Shown piece after piece: positions 1 to 14,867 of a stretch of 64,000 nt of DNA. The stretch is from Stratiolaelaps scimitus (Eukaryota; Arthropoda; Arachnida; Mesostigmata; Laelapidae): contig JABWDB010000016.1 in the NCBI GenBank assembly GCA_019614645.1, positions 5,270,001 through 5,334,000 of the forward strand. Reading direction: 5' to 3'. Position numbers and translations under genes: made by a program. The notes beneath the pieces were generated by a model. That model made no database searches. It was not told where the DNA came from and saw only the letters and a list, made by a program, of their open reading frames with translations. The number at the start of each line of letters is the position of its first letter. Position 1 is the first letter of the stretch.

Positions 1-717
1 GCCGCATTGACCGAAGCACCCTAAAACTACCCATGATCATCGAATGGGAGATTTTAACGGATTTCACAGTCTGGTCAAAATCCTCATTTTCGACATAGAA
101 TCAGTGCTTGGTCATGGTAATCGTCATAGCAGTAAAAATGTCAAGAGCACACACGTGGTATGTAGTGTAAGTAACAAACGGGATGCCAATATTGAAAAAT
201 GACAACTAATGATACCAACAATGTGCGCAGACGACTGGCACAATCTTCTTCAAACTTGATGATCTAAATACAGGTAATTATTGTTGTTCGTTATGTGACA
301 AATCGAATTTCTGTTCAGTTTCTGTTGAATTAGCACGAACCTCGCTTTGCAGCATACTTCGCCTACTATCGACACGCTGATTCGTACGGTCTCATTATGC
401 CTAATCTGTGCTACTTGGAATGACGATATCATGATCTGAATAATCGTTCGATGATTGCCGTTCGTTGATTCCTCCTCTCAAACGCTGAATCTCGAAACAC
501 CCTCGGCAGTGTATTATGGCACCACGCAAACACTCTTCTTTCACGGTAATAGGCGTAGATATATAGCACCACGCTAGCCGCCACTGTAGCATTTTGACAG
601 TGAAGCATTGTCCTTCTCGAGCTCTTGGAAGTGTTTAGAAGTGAAAATCCACACAACAAGGTGCCATCGTGTTTTTTTGTTTTGCAAGTTACTTGTGGTA
701 CCTGATACAGCGTGAAA
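1..717. other. Upstream flank of transcript A, no gene recognised
   Basis: This stretch precedes the first coding exon of the four-helix membrane protein gene. Short open frames on the minus strand (for example about 250-660) show no recognisable motif and look random. The 5' UTR of transcript A must lie in the right-hand part, but I see no convincing TATA box, so the start of transcription cannot be placed. Confidence 0.4.
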
Positions 718-774
718 ATGGTGCACTTCGATCAACTGGCTTCGCGTAATGGCCTCCTAGTCATCGTTCAAATC
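718..774 (+). CDS. Alternative first coding exon 1A
   Basis: The exon encodes 19 residues starting MVHFDQLASRNGLL and ends in phase 0 at a GTGAGT donor (775-780). The ATG at 718 is chosen because it lines up with the start of exon 1B. A GTG six bases upstream is in frame but is not a credible eukaryotic start. It splices to 18940. Confidence 0.8.
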
Positions 775-3700
775 GTGAGTAGATCACGCACGGCGTTTCG
801 ACAGATCAATCCTTATTCAAGGAAAGTTTCTTTATTAGCATTCACAGTTGGGCTTCACTGCTATGCTAAAATATTGATTGGATACAAGGAACATATGACC
901 ATGAAAATAAAACGTGTAAACTTGACAGAACGATGAAAATCTGCTTAAGTTCGTTAAAAGGCTGTTATAACAAAAAAAAAATATATATATAAATCTCGAG
1001 TGTCGCAGGCTTGTACTCGACTTGGCACAGAGCCGTAAAATCAATGCGGTACTTGTCAGAGACCCCAAAGGGTCCGTGATCGGGGAGGGACCAGTCAAAA
1101 GAATTTTAGTTATCAGGTGAAAGCATGACAGTATTGCTACAAATTACCGCTGGCAGCTAAGTTTCGCTAGCAAGTCTCAACAGTTGTGGGTAAATGAATG
1201 GGCACAGCCAGAAGCACTTGATAAGACATCAAGAAAACCATGTTCTCGCCTTCGCTAGGAAGTAGTGATGATCTTTCGACGATGACTCCTTGTTTTTGTT
1301 TGTGTTATCAAAGCTAAATGTGCAAGTAAAATAAACTGCCCATCTTTGAGTTCGAGTGAATCAAATACGTGTGATAATAATACGATCAAACGCCTGACGT
1401 AGCCCGGACCTTTCATACTGCGCGGTAGAAAACACCACGGCGAATAGCCTATTTTTGGATCACCACACACATTGTGTTATGGATACTAGGAGCAGGGACG
1501 CTATATATATACATATCTATATAAATACAGCACGGTCGTGTAGAGTATACGTGAGCGCGCAAAGAGGTAAACGTACTTACGCGTGCCAAAGTATGCACGC
1601 CGCAGCAAAGTGAGCCCAGTTCTGGTAGAGATAGCCGTGTCACGTCGGCGGCGTATCAAACTGAACGAGTCTATGGATATGTTTACTAGGTCATTGAGGT
1701 CCCCACTGAGCATATGTGTTGTCAATGCACTCTCAACGATAACCTGAACAACACACGTGTTACGAGCTATTTCCAGACCCATCAAAAAAATGAACAGCAG
1801 AGGCTGAATAAGCGCGTTTTTTTTTTGCGGAGCCAACGATATAACAACGATTTTACTTTCGTCATTAATAACTATTATGTAAACACAGCAACACATATAA
1901 ACACTTTCGAAGATATTAGAAAATCAATTCCACCGCGTCACACGCAGGCATGCCCTCCGTACAGTATTATACACCAAAAAGAAATAAGATTATTGTTATT
2001 TAAGGTAGTGTGTCTTAGTAGACGCTCAAAAACTTCGACAGCGGTAAACAATATCAAACATAGGCTAACACCAAACATTTACTAGTTATGACCTATATAC
2101 TAATAGGTGTATATATACATCTATGTACTTATTTGGCGATTGATGGTGATGAAAATCTATGCCGCTTTCACAACGTCAGAATAGCTGAGAAACACTAGTT
2201 CTGATCGAAAATAAGTCACGCAGATGAGGCCGCTTGTCTGCCGTCGTAAAGCACGTTAAGAACGATGAACCGCGTTAGGACTCCAATGCTGAAACAGATG
2301 ACGGAACGACGAACGCTTCTTAACGGTATGGGGCCATCAATACCTCACCCACGTTACTGCCCGAGACACTTCCTCTAATTTCTATGACAGCAATCTCGCT
2401 TTGCGGCGCAGACAGTGTTCGCACAGTTGCCTCCCCCCGATACAAAACTTCATTGTTGTTCCAATCAACGAGAGACGAAGACCAACTAACCCCTTCTGGC
2501 AATAGCGGGTTGTAGACATTTTCCAGATCCAACAATGTTCCTAGTTTAATGGTAAGCTTCTTTTTTCAAGTATGCAGTTATACAAATAAGTGAATCCCAC
2601 TTCGTTGTAGTAGGTCTATTCATAGCATCGTTGACTCATTATTGTGACCTGCCTTATTACACTACTGTCGACATCTGCACGAAACAGGAGATTTCCGACA
2701 GTCGAATTTGATTAAGTCGGCGAAATTATGCCGAGAAGCAGGGTGACATTATTACGGGCGGTTTTGCTCACATCGGTCCCCTTGTCGTTTGTCGATTGCT
2801 CTCCGTTACGGCTTGCTGATTTACGTATCAGGTGATCTACAGTCTACTTGATTAGAGGGTCTAGAAATCATCGCTATCGAAATGTGGAGGGAAGATCAAG
2901 TCTGTTGACCAGTGCTGAGCGGAACGTCGAAATAGCAATGACAAGGGCGGGCATCCACCTACCCACACGGGGGCTGTCCCCGACTCTGTCCACCAAAATG
3001 TAGATTGCCATCGAGCCTAGCGACAGTTGGCGTCTCTATCAACGATGGATTTTGACAGCAAACTTATGATATCACTGTCACTTAGGTACGTATCATACTG
3101 ATTATATTACTTGCTTCGACTCGCGCTGACGACTATTACCTATGAGTAGTCAATTATATCTTAACTCTACTTTTAATTAAATCCCTCTCGATCTCCGTCT
3201 CGCATCCACTGATTGTCGGTAATTCAATTCCAGCTCTGAATTGCTAATTTTTGCTAATCGTTCAAATTCTCGATTGACATCGACTTTTACCTTTGTTCCT
3301 CTATCGAGTAACGACGCCCACGTTAGAATAGTATACCCTAGCTAATTTGGCTGTATTCGTTAGTTTTAACGGGTTCCTGTCGACGTCGTATCATGTTCAT
3401 GAGAACATTTGCCATATATACCCGTCCCAAATCTTCTTCAATGGCTTCCCTGCGCATTTTCCATTGTATCATCTGCCGGCAGCCAGTGATACCGATTCAC
3501 TCGTAGCTGACACAACAACAATAGCAACAGCAGCAGGCCAGACACCAACACCAGCCTGATGGTCAGTGGTCCTTAGCTATCACTGGTGTGAGGAGCCCTC
3601 TCCCACTTCGTGGGTGAGACACGCTGGCGTCACGTTGTCGGGTGAGCCTGCAGCCAGGACCTAAGGGCCGCCAGGCCGGCCTAAGGGAGTGCCTGTTTTC

Positions 3701-6700
3701 GTGTCTGTGTGTACTTGTATATATGTGCGTATGTGTGGATGGTTGTGTGTAATATATATAGCGAGTGATCCCTCGAGGCCAAGTTGCCTCCCGGTCTGGC
3801 CGGAGGACTGGCGCCACCTCCTTGCCCTATGAGGCACCCGCTCTGCCCCTTGCCACGGCGCCCGCCGGCGCCTGCCTCCTCGCTTATGCTGCTGTTGTTG
3901 TCAAACGGAACTGTGGCTGACCGTCCGCGCGCTGCTGTTGCTGTCGACCCACAACCCGCGCTCGGTTGGATCGTTGAGTTCAGTCGTACAACTGCCAGCC
4001 AACTTGCCGTAGGATAGTGTTGCCATTAAGGGCTGTATACCGCCACCTAACCACAGACAGACAGGCAAACTTCTGTCGAGTTGTCGACGTAGTAATAGAA
4101 GTAGTGTCCGACTGTGCACTGTTTGGATTTGAACGAGAAGTTCACAAGAGCAACAACAACAGCAACAACAGGTGATACCAGCAAGATGCACGTCGATCAG
4201 ATCACTTCAAGGAATGGACTGCTGACCATTGTCCAGATTGTGAGTGCTAGTGCCTTTTGCCCCTCTAAACGCTTCTATCGTACGGCGGGATGTTCCAACG
4301 AAAATGACCAAACGTTATCATCAATATGTCGAACGTACGATGGCTCTAGCAAAGTAATGCGCGAGATTTTGTATTTTGTGAAGTCATCCGTTTAGCGAAT
4401 GATAGCGACTCATCACTCAGACAAGTGCCTTAGGGTGGGGCATGGTATCACCCTAAGACGCTTGTCTGGGGCGGGGCTTCGTAACTGAACAATTGGGTAG
4501 CAACACTACTCAGATAGGGGGTTCTTTTTTTGTGAATTGGTCATGTGTTATAATGCATACAAATCTCTAGACATGCTTGAATGTGCGTCATAAAATATAC
4601 AATCACTGGGGAAGCAGTTGTGAACAGGGTATTAGGCCGACGCCGCGACGAAACATCTCGTCAGACGTCATTACTAAACTGGCTGTCAAACGCTCTCACT
4701 AGATTGCTTCGGTACAAGGGAACAAATGCGCGATTGGACCTTTTTTTTTTTCTATTGATCCTATCAATTTGTCTCGTTAAATCAAGTGCGCATAATATTA
4801 TTCCGTTTATAAGGCCGAGTGAGATGAAAGTGTTAATATTTAATTTAGTATCACTGTTATTATGAGAAGTTACAATACATTTATATGGTAGTCTTCTGAA
4901 ATCCATTTTTCTTGGGGCAGTAACCCGCAGGTGTAAACGTTTACAGACGATCCCAGTCACTCTATTATCTTAGCCCTAAGACCAAACTGGTAGATCACAT
5001 ACGTTCGTGATTACCCACTTTCGTCACTGCAATACTGAGATCGTTCATTATTGGCTCATTAGCATACGGTTGAATATGCAATTTAGCACATTCGCGAATC
5101 TACTCACAAGGAAAATACATGAATAAACAAGATCGTTTTACTGCCACTCACTGACCGCCAGCGACCATGACGTCCACTGACGAAATGTGCGCGAGACCTT
5201 AACTAAGCATTGCAAAAAATTGCAGTTCATTCTATAAGCATTCCAATTCATCTTCGCCTAATACCGCGACCGAGAAGCGAATCCATTTTCAAGTTCTGCT
5301 CAAATGAGTAACAACGCGCTCGGATGACCACCACCGATCGGCGGTAAGCACGAAGCCGTACATATGCTGGCGGCAAGGATAGAAACGTCTGGTCATGGCT
5401 ACGCCCAACAGGTCGCTGCTTACGATACGAGGGCGTCTTTGCCTGGTCAGCCCGTTTTCACTTGTTTTCTTCATCGTGTCCGCGGACGTGTCCACGGGCG
5501 ACGTCATAAACGTCCACCGTTGCGCAGTATACCATACTTGTACCGTGTGTCGCGGGCTTGCTTTCTCTTGTTATTGAAAAACGCGTTGTGTCTCCGGTCC
5601 CTTGTCTGGCCGACGGTGGCGTTCATGGGCCGCCGACGACACAAACTGTCAACGAGTAGCGCACCAGTGTAATGGCGATCAGCTCGAGAATGCGGCGGAT
5701 ACGACAGTCTAAATTAATACTTGTATTTATTATCAGCCTATTTGTGGATCAGGTCATTAGAATACAATAATATCGCACGTGTGAAAATGGACTGTGACGG
5801 TGGCGGCGGGAAGAGAAACATGATACGGATATAATGAACAGGATATTTCACAAATTTCTTGGATAGATGCATGAACTCGGTTTTTGGTGAAAATATCATA
5901 GGAATCATATGGAGAAGACGACACGAGCTTCGTTTTATATTATTCTTTATTAGAAAAAAATATGTGCCAACCATTCAAGGTGTGGTCCGATTATGGCCAA
6001 AGACTATGAGGGATGCAATCGACAATATTGCGGAGAATTGATTCGAATGAGACTCGCTCGCGCAGAGAAAAAAATGTCTCCTTACTCCGATGAGTTCATG
6101 ACTTCCCCGCGGGATGAAGCTCGCTTAGAGAGATCCTTGAGGACTGATTCAGTATCACCACCTACGCGCTTGCGCATCTCGTCATCAGTGAAATCGAAGT
6201 ATGAATCGTTCGAGGACAACACCTTGTACAAAGGTACAACATAATAATGATCTTGTTTACGTGATACCATCTTAATTTCTCGTTCGAAGAATCACCACTC
6301 CGCTCAGCGTTGACGCACCTTTACGCATGACGCTGCACCGGATCCGTTTCTCACGTACATATTGAGTAGGGCGTGTGCATGCTAGCGTTCAGCTAGCGTG
6401 TATACATAGTTATAATTTTCGACATAGGTGCATGTAGATTATACTCATTTGATCTTCGTTGGAGACCCCTAGGATTTGTTGCTTAATATCCAAAGTGACC
6501 GTAGAATGTGCCCGCCCTCTGGCCAAACTCACATCGCCGTGTAATATAACTATCACAATCTAGAGAGGGCTCTTCTACGGTGCACAGAGCAGTCTAAATC
6601 AACATGTCACTTGATGGTGGGTTGGTGCCCCGATCAACGCCCGAACAAAACCTATATTCTCTATCATATCCAACGAGGCCGACGTGGTCGTCGGCGAAGC

Positions 6701-7975
6701 GCCATTGAGAGAAAGCGGAGAATATTTACCACCAGCACTTTCGGATAAGGTTTCATTAAACATTGATCATATTTATGTTCTATGAAACGTCAAACTATTA
6801 CCACAATCGAAGCACTTTCATATTTGTCTCCAACTTGAAGCTGACAACGTAGCGAGCACACTGGCATATTGCATCGGATCACGCTACTGCTACTACTACT
6901 AATAATAACAAAAACCTCGGCGGTGATTGCGTAGGTGCATGATGTTTTTGATGGTCGCTCGAGCTTTGGTGTTTGTCGTTGAAATTCAGTCATCGCTACA
7001 TCGCTGTGATGGAAACGTCGATAAAAACTACGAATCATTTCGGGAGCCAGACGGGTTTGGTAACCTTTTGCATTTAAACAGACGATGCATTATTAGTACT
7101 ATTGTTAATTATTGTGAGTATAATATAGTACTGTTTACAATGAGAACGCGGCAAGCTTTAATACGTATGTTCAGATTGTGCAATTTCCAATAATAAAGTG
7201 GGCGACGATGCTGTCTATTTGGTGATCATTGTTTACGTGACGTTTTGTTGCAACAGGAATATGGTGACGCCGAAACAATTGAATTAACGGTTTGTGGCCC
7301 GTTGCCTGGCTGGAAATTATATCGGTTAATTATCAGAGAGCCTATCAGGTCTCGAGTACTTCAGAACGCGATCGTAATTACTATTGCAATAGTTAACAAA
7401 ACGCATCTATAATATGTACGACCCTGTGGAGCGCCATCATCTGAAAAATAGATGCCGCTTCTACCCGTTCTTCTTCAAGTGAACTTTTCCCATATTCTAA
7501 ATACATCCGTTCACGCTATCTGCTGAACAGTAATCGCCAGGCATAATACCAATTAAATTGGCGACTACTTAATTAACCTTCACAAATAACTAATGCTAGT
7601 TTATTGTTCTTCACATATCATCACCATCAACATCGGTGATCCTCACGACTTCTCATTGCCCCCGCTGTGGGCTGTTCATCTCTCATATTCAACAGCCGCA
7701 CCGTCCAGCGTCAATTTGTTACTGAACGACAATTTCACATGGAGGCAGATAGGAAGCCGGGCGAGAATCGCCTAGTTGTCGTTGTTGCTGTTTGCTGTAC
7801 GAATATCTCTGTGTGAGCGTGTGTATGTGCTGTGTACGATGTCGACGCGTATCGATGATCGACCTCGAACTTTTCATTATTTATAAAAAATACGACCACA
7901 CATATGGATACGCGAGCACGCTCACTGTATGCACACACACACACACGAGCACAGGCCATTAACGACGTCCCTATG

Positions 7976-8006
<31 letters not shown>

Positions 8007-11000
8007 ATCGTCTCCTATATTTCGTTGTGGTTGCCTGACCGGCGAGCCGCTCTCGACGACGCCTGGCCGTTCTTCTAGCTCTCTCTGTCTCTCGAGCACT
8101 GACTAAAGTCAGTGCTCGCTCCGTTGAATCGGGAACAGGAGCGGCATACTTCACACGACGGTGGCCTTCTTCATCGATGTCGACAAACGATGAGAATTCT
8201 TCGCTATGCAACGGGGCTATAGGTAACACAAGTAACAACACTATCTGCTACCCCGACAAGCAGCAGCTCCTTGTACACATAGTCAGAAGTACCACGCCCT
8301 GTGTTCTCTGTCCTGTACATTGACTTGGAGCTGAGGATACATCGCTTCTGTTGCTGTTTTCTCGTCGTTGTTGTTTTTTTTGTTGTTTCTGTTGCTATTG
8401 TTGTTGATGCTGCTGTCGCCGTTGTTATTGCTGCGTGTGCCGTTGTGTATAGTACGAATGTACTATACACATCGCGGTGCGCCATTTCGCGCACTGGCAC
8501 GCGTTGTAATAACCGTCAGCGAACCGCCAATTCAAGATCTCTAGTCGTTTCGGTATTAGTCACTGGCATCACCGTAAGCCGCAGCAACAGCAGCAGCAGC
8601 AGGGGCTGATGGTAGCTGGTGGTGCTGGTGATGGCCTTGTACGCGTTCGTCAGTGCCGCAGTCATTGGCGGTGATGACTCCACCACAGCGGACGCCAGCG
8701 GCGCAGTGCGTTTCACTTCAGCATTGACTGAATAAGCGACTATAATCAACAAAGCCGGTCAGAGAGCCGTCTGGATAACCGCCGGCAAGCCAACAGATCA
8801 GGCGGGGGCCGTCTACTGCAGCAGCTGCAGTAACGAAACGCTTACAAGTCTATCCCGTAACAGCCCTTCTGACAACGGCCGGAGCCGTAGCCGGCGATGC
8901 CGCGACAATCAACCAACGAACGGCTCCATTCGCACTCGTGTCGTCAGTCAGAATCCAAGCTGAACCATAGAAGGCACGACTGTGTCCTTGCCATGCCCTG
9001 ACTTGGCCTGCTGTCCAATCTGCTCATCTCATCTCCTCTCAGCTTCATCTATTTACGCTCCCCTGTGAACGCAACGAAATGGCCACACAGCGTTTTTGTG
9101 CATGACGCCAGCACCATCGCCAAATATGGCAACAAGCCCCACGGCCTGCGGGAAATATGAGAGGTCAATGAAATGGGCAATTTCCATGTTTATCCATAGT
9201 TTTACTATGACTTAAAATAAAACAGATCTAATATAATCACAGCCAAGTGTCTGCTTGTCAACAACCTGTTTCACAAGATCGTCTGGCCAATATGTAGCAG
9301 TGCAGCTTACTCGTTATCGTTATTCATTGATAGGCGCATATACGAATCGGTGCATGGACAGAGCTGGCTGGTTAAAATTCGAACGTGAATTAAATTCGTA
9401 TTGACGCCAAAGGGGAAACGCCTCAATTTCGGCATTTTTCTGTCGTGTCGACATTCAGCAATTTCATCTGCAGCTAGACGGTGCCTGTTTACAGTTGAAG
9501 TGGATTATCTCCATTCAAAAGAGACCAATTGATGTTCGAGTCAATAACAATAGGAATTTAGGGACCTTTGTTATACGATTTTCATTGTGGGTAAAGTTCG
9601 CTAGTAGCGCTTTCTAGGTAATTAACGAAATCGTTGTCATAGAAGCTAGCATTTGTGGGCCCACTCGAAGCCAAGCTTTTGACTTAAACAATGGCAAAAA
9701 AAATATTCTTACCTCTCTATGTTCTTTAAACATTGCCATATGACAAATATGAAGGTTGCTGCTATTGACAGATTGTGCAACACTCCATTTATTTTAAACG
9801 TCTCCGTAATTGTAGGCTATCATCAAGTAGGCTTGTGTTAAATCCGTGACCCGTATCACGCCACTTAAACATGAAACACGTCTCACCATAACGTTCGATA
9901 ATTGTCGTGTGTCGTTCTCCAACGGTCTCTTCATGTATTACGTTGTAATGCTCTTAGTTGCGGCCGCTGAGATAGCTCAATCTCTCTGAACCATGCTCTG
10001 TCCATGTAGTGCCACCTGCAGCGAAATGCAGGCCAATCAGGACAAGACGCTGATAGGCACAGACACACCCACAGGTCACTTCGATTCTTATACATTCATT
10101 TATGCCGTATCAAATCAGCACGTTTTCCCTTGAAATCTTTAGATAGGTCGAGTATATGTGACATGTTTACGATGCCATTGCATTGTCCGTTCGACAATGC
10201 GCTGAGCTTTCAATTGCTATTGAAATGATTCCATAAGTGCCAATTGTCGGCGAGAGGACCTCGTCCACCATTTGGGCATGATCTGTATCGTGCACTATAC
10301 TGCAAAGCGCTTGAAAGCCTTTCTTCTATTATGGAAGCGTGCGACTGATATCCAAGCTGTAACAATAAGTGTCATTCAGTCTCAACTCTGCGGAGCTTAA
10401 CCTGGCACTATCTGATATCGCGTGTATAGAAAAATATTTTACGGATGACTTAATCCATTGTTTTCCTTGGTGCGGGAAGGGGCATGTTAGTTTTGCATAA
10501 TCAAATAGCTACAGATAAGATAACAAAGCTCGTCAATTGAAACCCTAGTTCACGATCATCAGTTATAATGAACAGTTACCCGAAACTGAGATTCGGTTTA
10601 ATGAGAACTGTGGTCTTTGGACGTTTATTGCCAGCCTCCACACAATGCATAGCAGTACCCACTTAGCAGCGTATTAACGTCGGAAGCTCAGTGCATTTTA
10701 ATCGTATGCGAATATATCTAGCGCGAACGTCCGACGTCTGTCGACGTCCAGTGAGTCGACTATTAATCCTGTCCATTTTGTCTTAGTGACTCGTTGCCTT
10801 TGACCGTAGTCGCTGCTTTAGCTCTTGCATTTGGGCAACATTTCATAGAGAAGAAGAAACACACATCTAAACGTCCACTGTTTACTCAGTCTCTATGCTG
10901 TGTGGTGCTCGATGCTGCATTTCAACAGATGCTCATATGAAGTTGCACAGCAGTGATCGGCGAGGTAGCAACGCAGCCGGCGTAGAACAGCCGGACCACG

Positions 11001-11362
11001 GCGCCATTCTCAATAGCCAGCCCACGCTTAGCAATACCAGCACTGGGCAAGAGCAGCATGCGAACAGTTTGCAAGCCGCATCGTTAGCGAAACATGTGTC
11101 GCGCTGGTGACCGGTGGCGGGTCGCGTGTTGCACACTTTCCATTTTCGTTTGGCGTTTGACGCTGCAGCCGTCGTTGTCGGTCTTCACTGAACACCCCCA
11201 TTGTGCCCCATCCCAGACCGAAGCTCGCTGTTGGCTCGTAGCCGAGAAGAGAGCCTTATTCCTGGTCGCTTCCCCTCATATCTCATGTGTATGGGACGAC
11301 AGTGGGAACGGCCTTTCTATTCGCGAGTGGGAGACAACGCTGTTTCCGAAAACAGCTCTCCC

Positions 11363-11408
<46 letters not shown>

Positions 11409-14400
11409 GGTTTATTAAATATGTTATACACGCAAGAAGCCAGCGTGGCAATGCGATGAAGGAGATCTTTGTCCACGATCGACGCGGTGCCGCCAGTGTC
11501 AAAAGGGAATCAAAACGAACAGTGCACGCGCTCTTATGGTTAGCGAACGTTGTGCCGGCGACAGCACTTACAAGAACAAGCGACCTATATATATATATAT
11601 ATATATTATAGCAGCGTGCTGGTGACAATGGCGGTGACAATGACAACACTTGACAACGACGTAGCGTAAACACCATAACGACCGACCGTTGTACAAAAGA
11701 AGCGCTCTGGACGGCCACCCATCTAGTGATATATATATATATATATATATATATTGATATCGTGCGGGTGCTGGTCAATCTGTCACACCAGCTGATAGTA
11801 GTCCACCTATGTTTGTGTATGGGAGAATTAGAGACGCCACTGGAAGATGCTAGGGGATCTTTGATATAAAGGCTACGACAGCGCAATGACTGGCGCACCG
11901 ACCAACATATCGATGGATCGAGTAACCTATTTGTGAGATCTACTTGAACAGTACATTGTTGTTTCTTCTCGCCACCGACGGCACAGTCGGATCCGTCGGG
12001 AAAGATTCTGTCGCAGTAGACTGCCACAGAGAGAGTCAGCGAGAGAGAGAGAGGGGATTATGCAGTGATATAGGTTTAGGAGGCGGGGGTATGGTGCACA
12101 ATTGATATGTTGATCTGATTGATATGAGATGGGACGATAATAGAATATTTTGATATTCAGTAGCGCCGCCCTTAAAGAACACGAAAGCGATGACGTTAGT
12201 CGATGACGTGCATCGGTTATAATGAACTTATTTATAATTTATTCAATTGCAAGAGCATATTATTCACACAGTGTTGAGTACATTTAGCATAGGACAACGT
12301 GAAAGGCATCGCTGTCATCACCAAATACGTGAGACAAGGAAGTTTCGTCTACGGACTGGACGGAAACGAGCGTGACTAGTTGGCTTTGGTAAGCTATCAC
12401 TTTGCGTGCTGGCGTGACTCGATGTCGCCGTATATCTCCTCTGCTACTGGCCAGCGTATTTGTCGCATATACCTTACAGCAGTCACTTAATGAGGCGGAC
12501 GATGTGTCAACAGCTGCCCTGGGAGATCTAGACAGCGGTGGTAACATCAGCAAAACGCGTGATCGTCTCGCCCCGATGCACCGGTGACATTCAAGCCGAG
12601 CCGAGTAACACTACACAGCACATTCGCTATTGTGTTGTGTAATATTCCTGCCTCGATGAAATGGAGAAGTACCTCTCAACGGGAATTGATTAATGATTGT
12701 CCAGTCATTAGTCAAAATCATAAAAAGCTGCCATTGTCCCTTGACCAAATACTTGTTAATCTTCGAGGCGACGCATCCGTCATTGCGTGGATGTCCGGTA
12801 CAGTCGCTGCCAGTCGCTGTTACACCGAATCCAAAACTTATCATTCATCCAAAATGACTCCTTTTGACTACTCGATAGTGCAGTTGCATTGACGAAAAGG
12901 ATATCCAATCGTTCATTTGAGGTGGATATTTCTTACATTTTCACTGCCAGACATCTCTCCTCCGTTCTCATCAACGGCACGAGTTAACCAGCATAATTAT
13001 GTGGGTGGACAATTTCTTCTCGCAAAAAATAAGGGCCGTAATCGTCTAAACGCATCGTGTAGTAATTATCGTAAGTCGCTGCTTGGTATTTTATTAGACA
13101 TGCCACGAGTCAGGGATGGGCTTCGTCGACGCTGACTTCGAGGGAAGCGGCAAAGGCAGTCATCCATGGACTTCGTTATTCTGCGGCCTTGTCCCTCCTC
13201 ACATCGTATGGCATTTGCATCGAGGGGAGCGCCACTGCTAGTGTAGCCTTGCAAGTAGTTACGTAACCTTTAACATCACCCCAGGGTGGCGTCACAACGT
13301 CAACGGTGGCTCAGCTCGTAACTCATGGCGGCAGATCTTCGTCGGCAGGCCGATTCTGGAGTGGTCACTGACGGCTCCGACGGGAAGCAGAAGGGGCCGT
13401 GAGCTATGACCTAGCTATACAAAACATAAAGAATAGTCATTCAACTAATTTCCGATGTTTTGAATACATGAGATGTATGTGATCGTTGTTTGAAATTCGT
13501 GCTTACTCGGCTGTTTAATACGAGCTACTAATGGTGATTGTATATCAATGCTAGCAGACGATTTTTTCTGTATTACATGCCGTTGCTATATGGAAGAGTA
13601 TAGACTACCCTGAGCGAGATGGGTATCCGTACATAATACCATTGTGGTGCTACATTTACTTGTACACTTGATGTATTAACAATCATTGCTAGTTGACAAA
13701 TCTATTTTAACGTTCTCTTAACGCTGCTACCAGCTACACAGACAACAGGTTTCGATTTGTGTTTCACTCGTTAATACGTCATTGCCTATCATCAATTCTC
13801 TACATAGGATTCGGATGGATCACTAATGCTGTTAGAACACACACTTCCTGTTCGGCGGCCTACTCAGCTGGCTGGTCTGACTTTTCCTGTTGGTGGTCGA
13901 ACCTAATGGTGTGAGCAATCACGTTTGTGCTAACGTGAATACGACGAGATCCCTTCATTTCGTTCCTGTCTCTCGCCGGCTGACGTATGATGTACAATAC
14001 TTAGACAAGAGATTTCACGCCTCTACCGATTTCTAGTTATTCGGCGAATCGGTGTAGGGCTGTGGGCGGGGACGATACGTCAGCATTGGCTCGACCGCCA
14101 ATCGATTGGTTCAGCTTTTAACCGACTATTATAAACACATCGAAGAGTCAAAATAGTTGATCGCGCTATTGGCGCGATCAGCCACCGTTTGCAGTCCGCC
14201 ATAGTCATAGGGTGAAAGTCATAATAAGTACGAGGGGAGTCAAGAGAAGCAGCAGCCTCGTCAGCAATATCTGCCTGTGCTGTTGCTGGCCTGTAGCCCA
14301 GCCGAACTGTTTGGCTAAGGCGAACTGAAATCGCCTGATGGAGAGCTGACGAATCGCGGGAGGGTGGCCGGCCACACGGGATGAACATTAGTGGTGTTCA

Positions 14401-14835
14401 GTGGCGGCATAGGATGCTACGCAAGCTTAGTGAACTGGTCCTGCTGTGGCCGCTACTACTATCGTTACTACTATATCGACTTCTTCCTCCCCTCGTTCGT
14501 CTGGTGTTTTCCTTTTCAATGCTGTTTCGTTCTATGCTTTCGAAGGTGATACCCGAAAGTAGGCCGATGAGCTCACTCTGCTCAATCGGCAGCAACCGGC
14601 GCTTGGCAAACTCCGCTCCGATCTCGTCTCTCTCACCATCTCTGAAGGGGAAGGCTGTGCTGACTGTCTACGGAACTGGCCGGCGGCGTCAGGCAACGCC
14701 AGGCATTGTCGACCGTCGAAAGGACGGACCACACCCATGCCATATACGGATGGGATGACAGGGCCTTCGTTTCTTGCTACCGGCGGCCAAAGAAGGCGCT
14801 GCTGCTGCAACAGCAGCAGCAACAACAACAACAGC

Positions 14836-14867
<32 letters not shown>

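Larger units (their letters stand above)
775..4185 (+). other. Intron 1A, first part, no supported gene
   Basis: Apart from the open frame at 2320-2535 (-) this stretch holds only short AT-rich microsatellite tracts (near 980, 1500 and 2110) and an intron-like base composition. No coding signature is convincing. Confidence 0.5.

Noticed and set aside
7735..8241. 168-codon minus-strand frame
   Set aside because: It runs through (AC)n and (TA)n microsatellites, which keep frames open by chance, and there is no domain.
11317..12027. 236-codon minus-strand frame
   Set aside because: It is held open by three (TA)n tracts giving repeated Tyr-Ile. It is not a gene.
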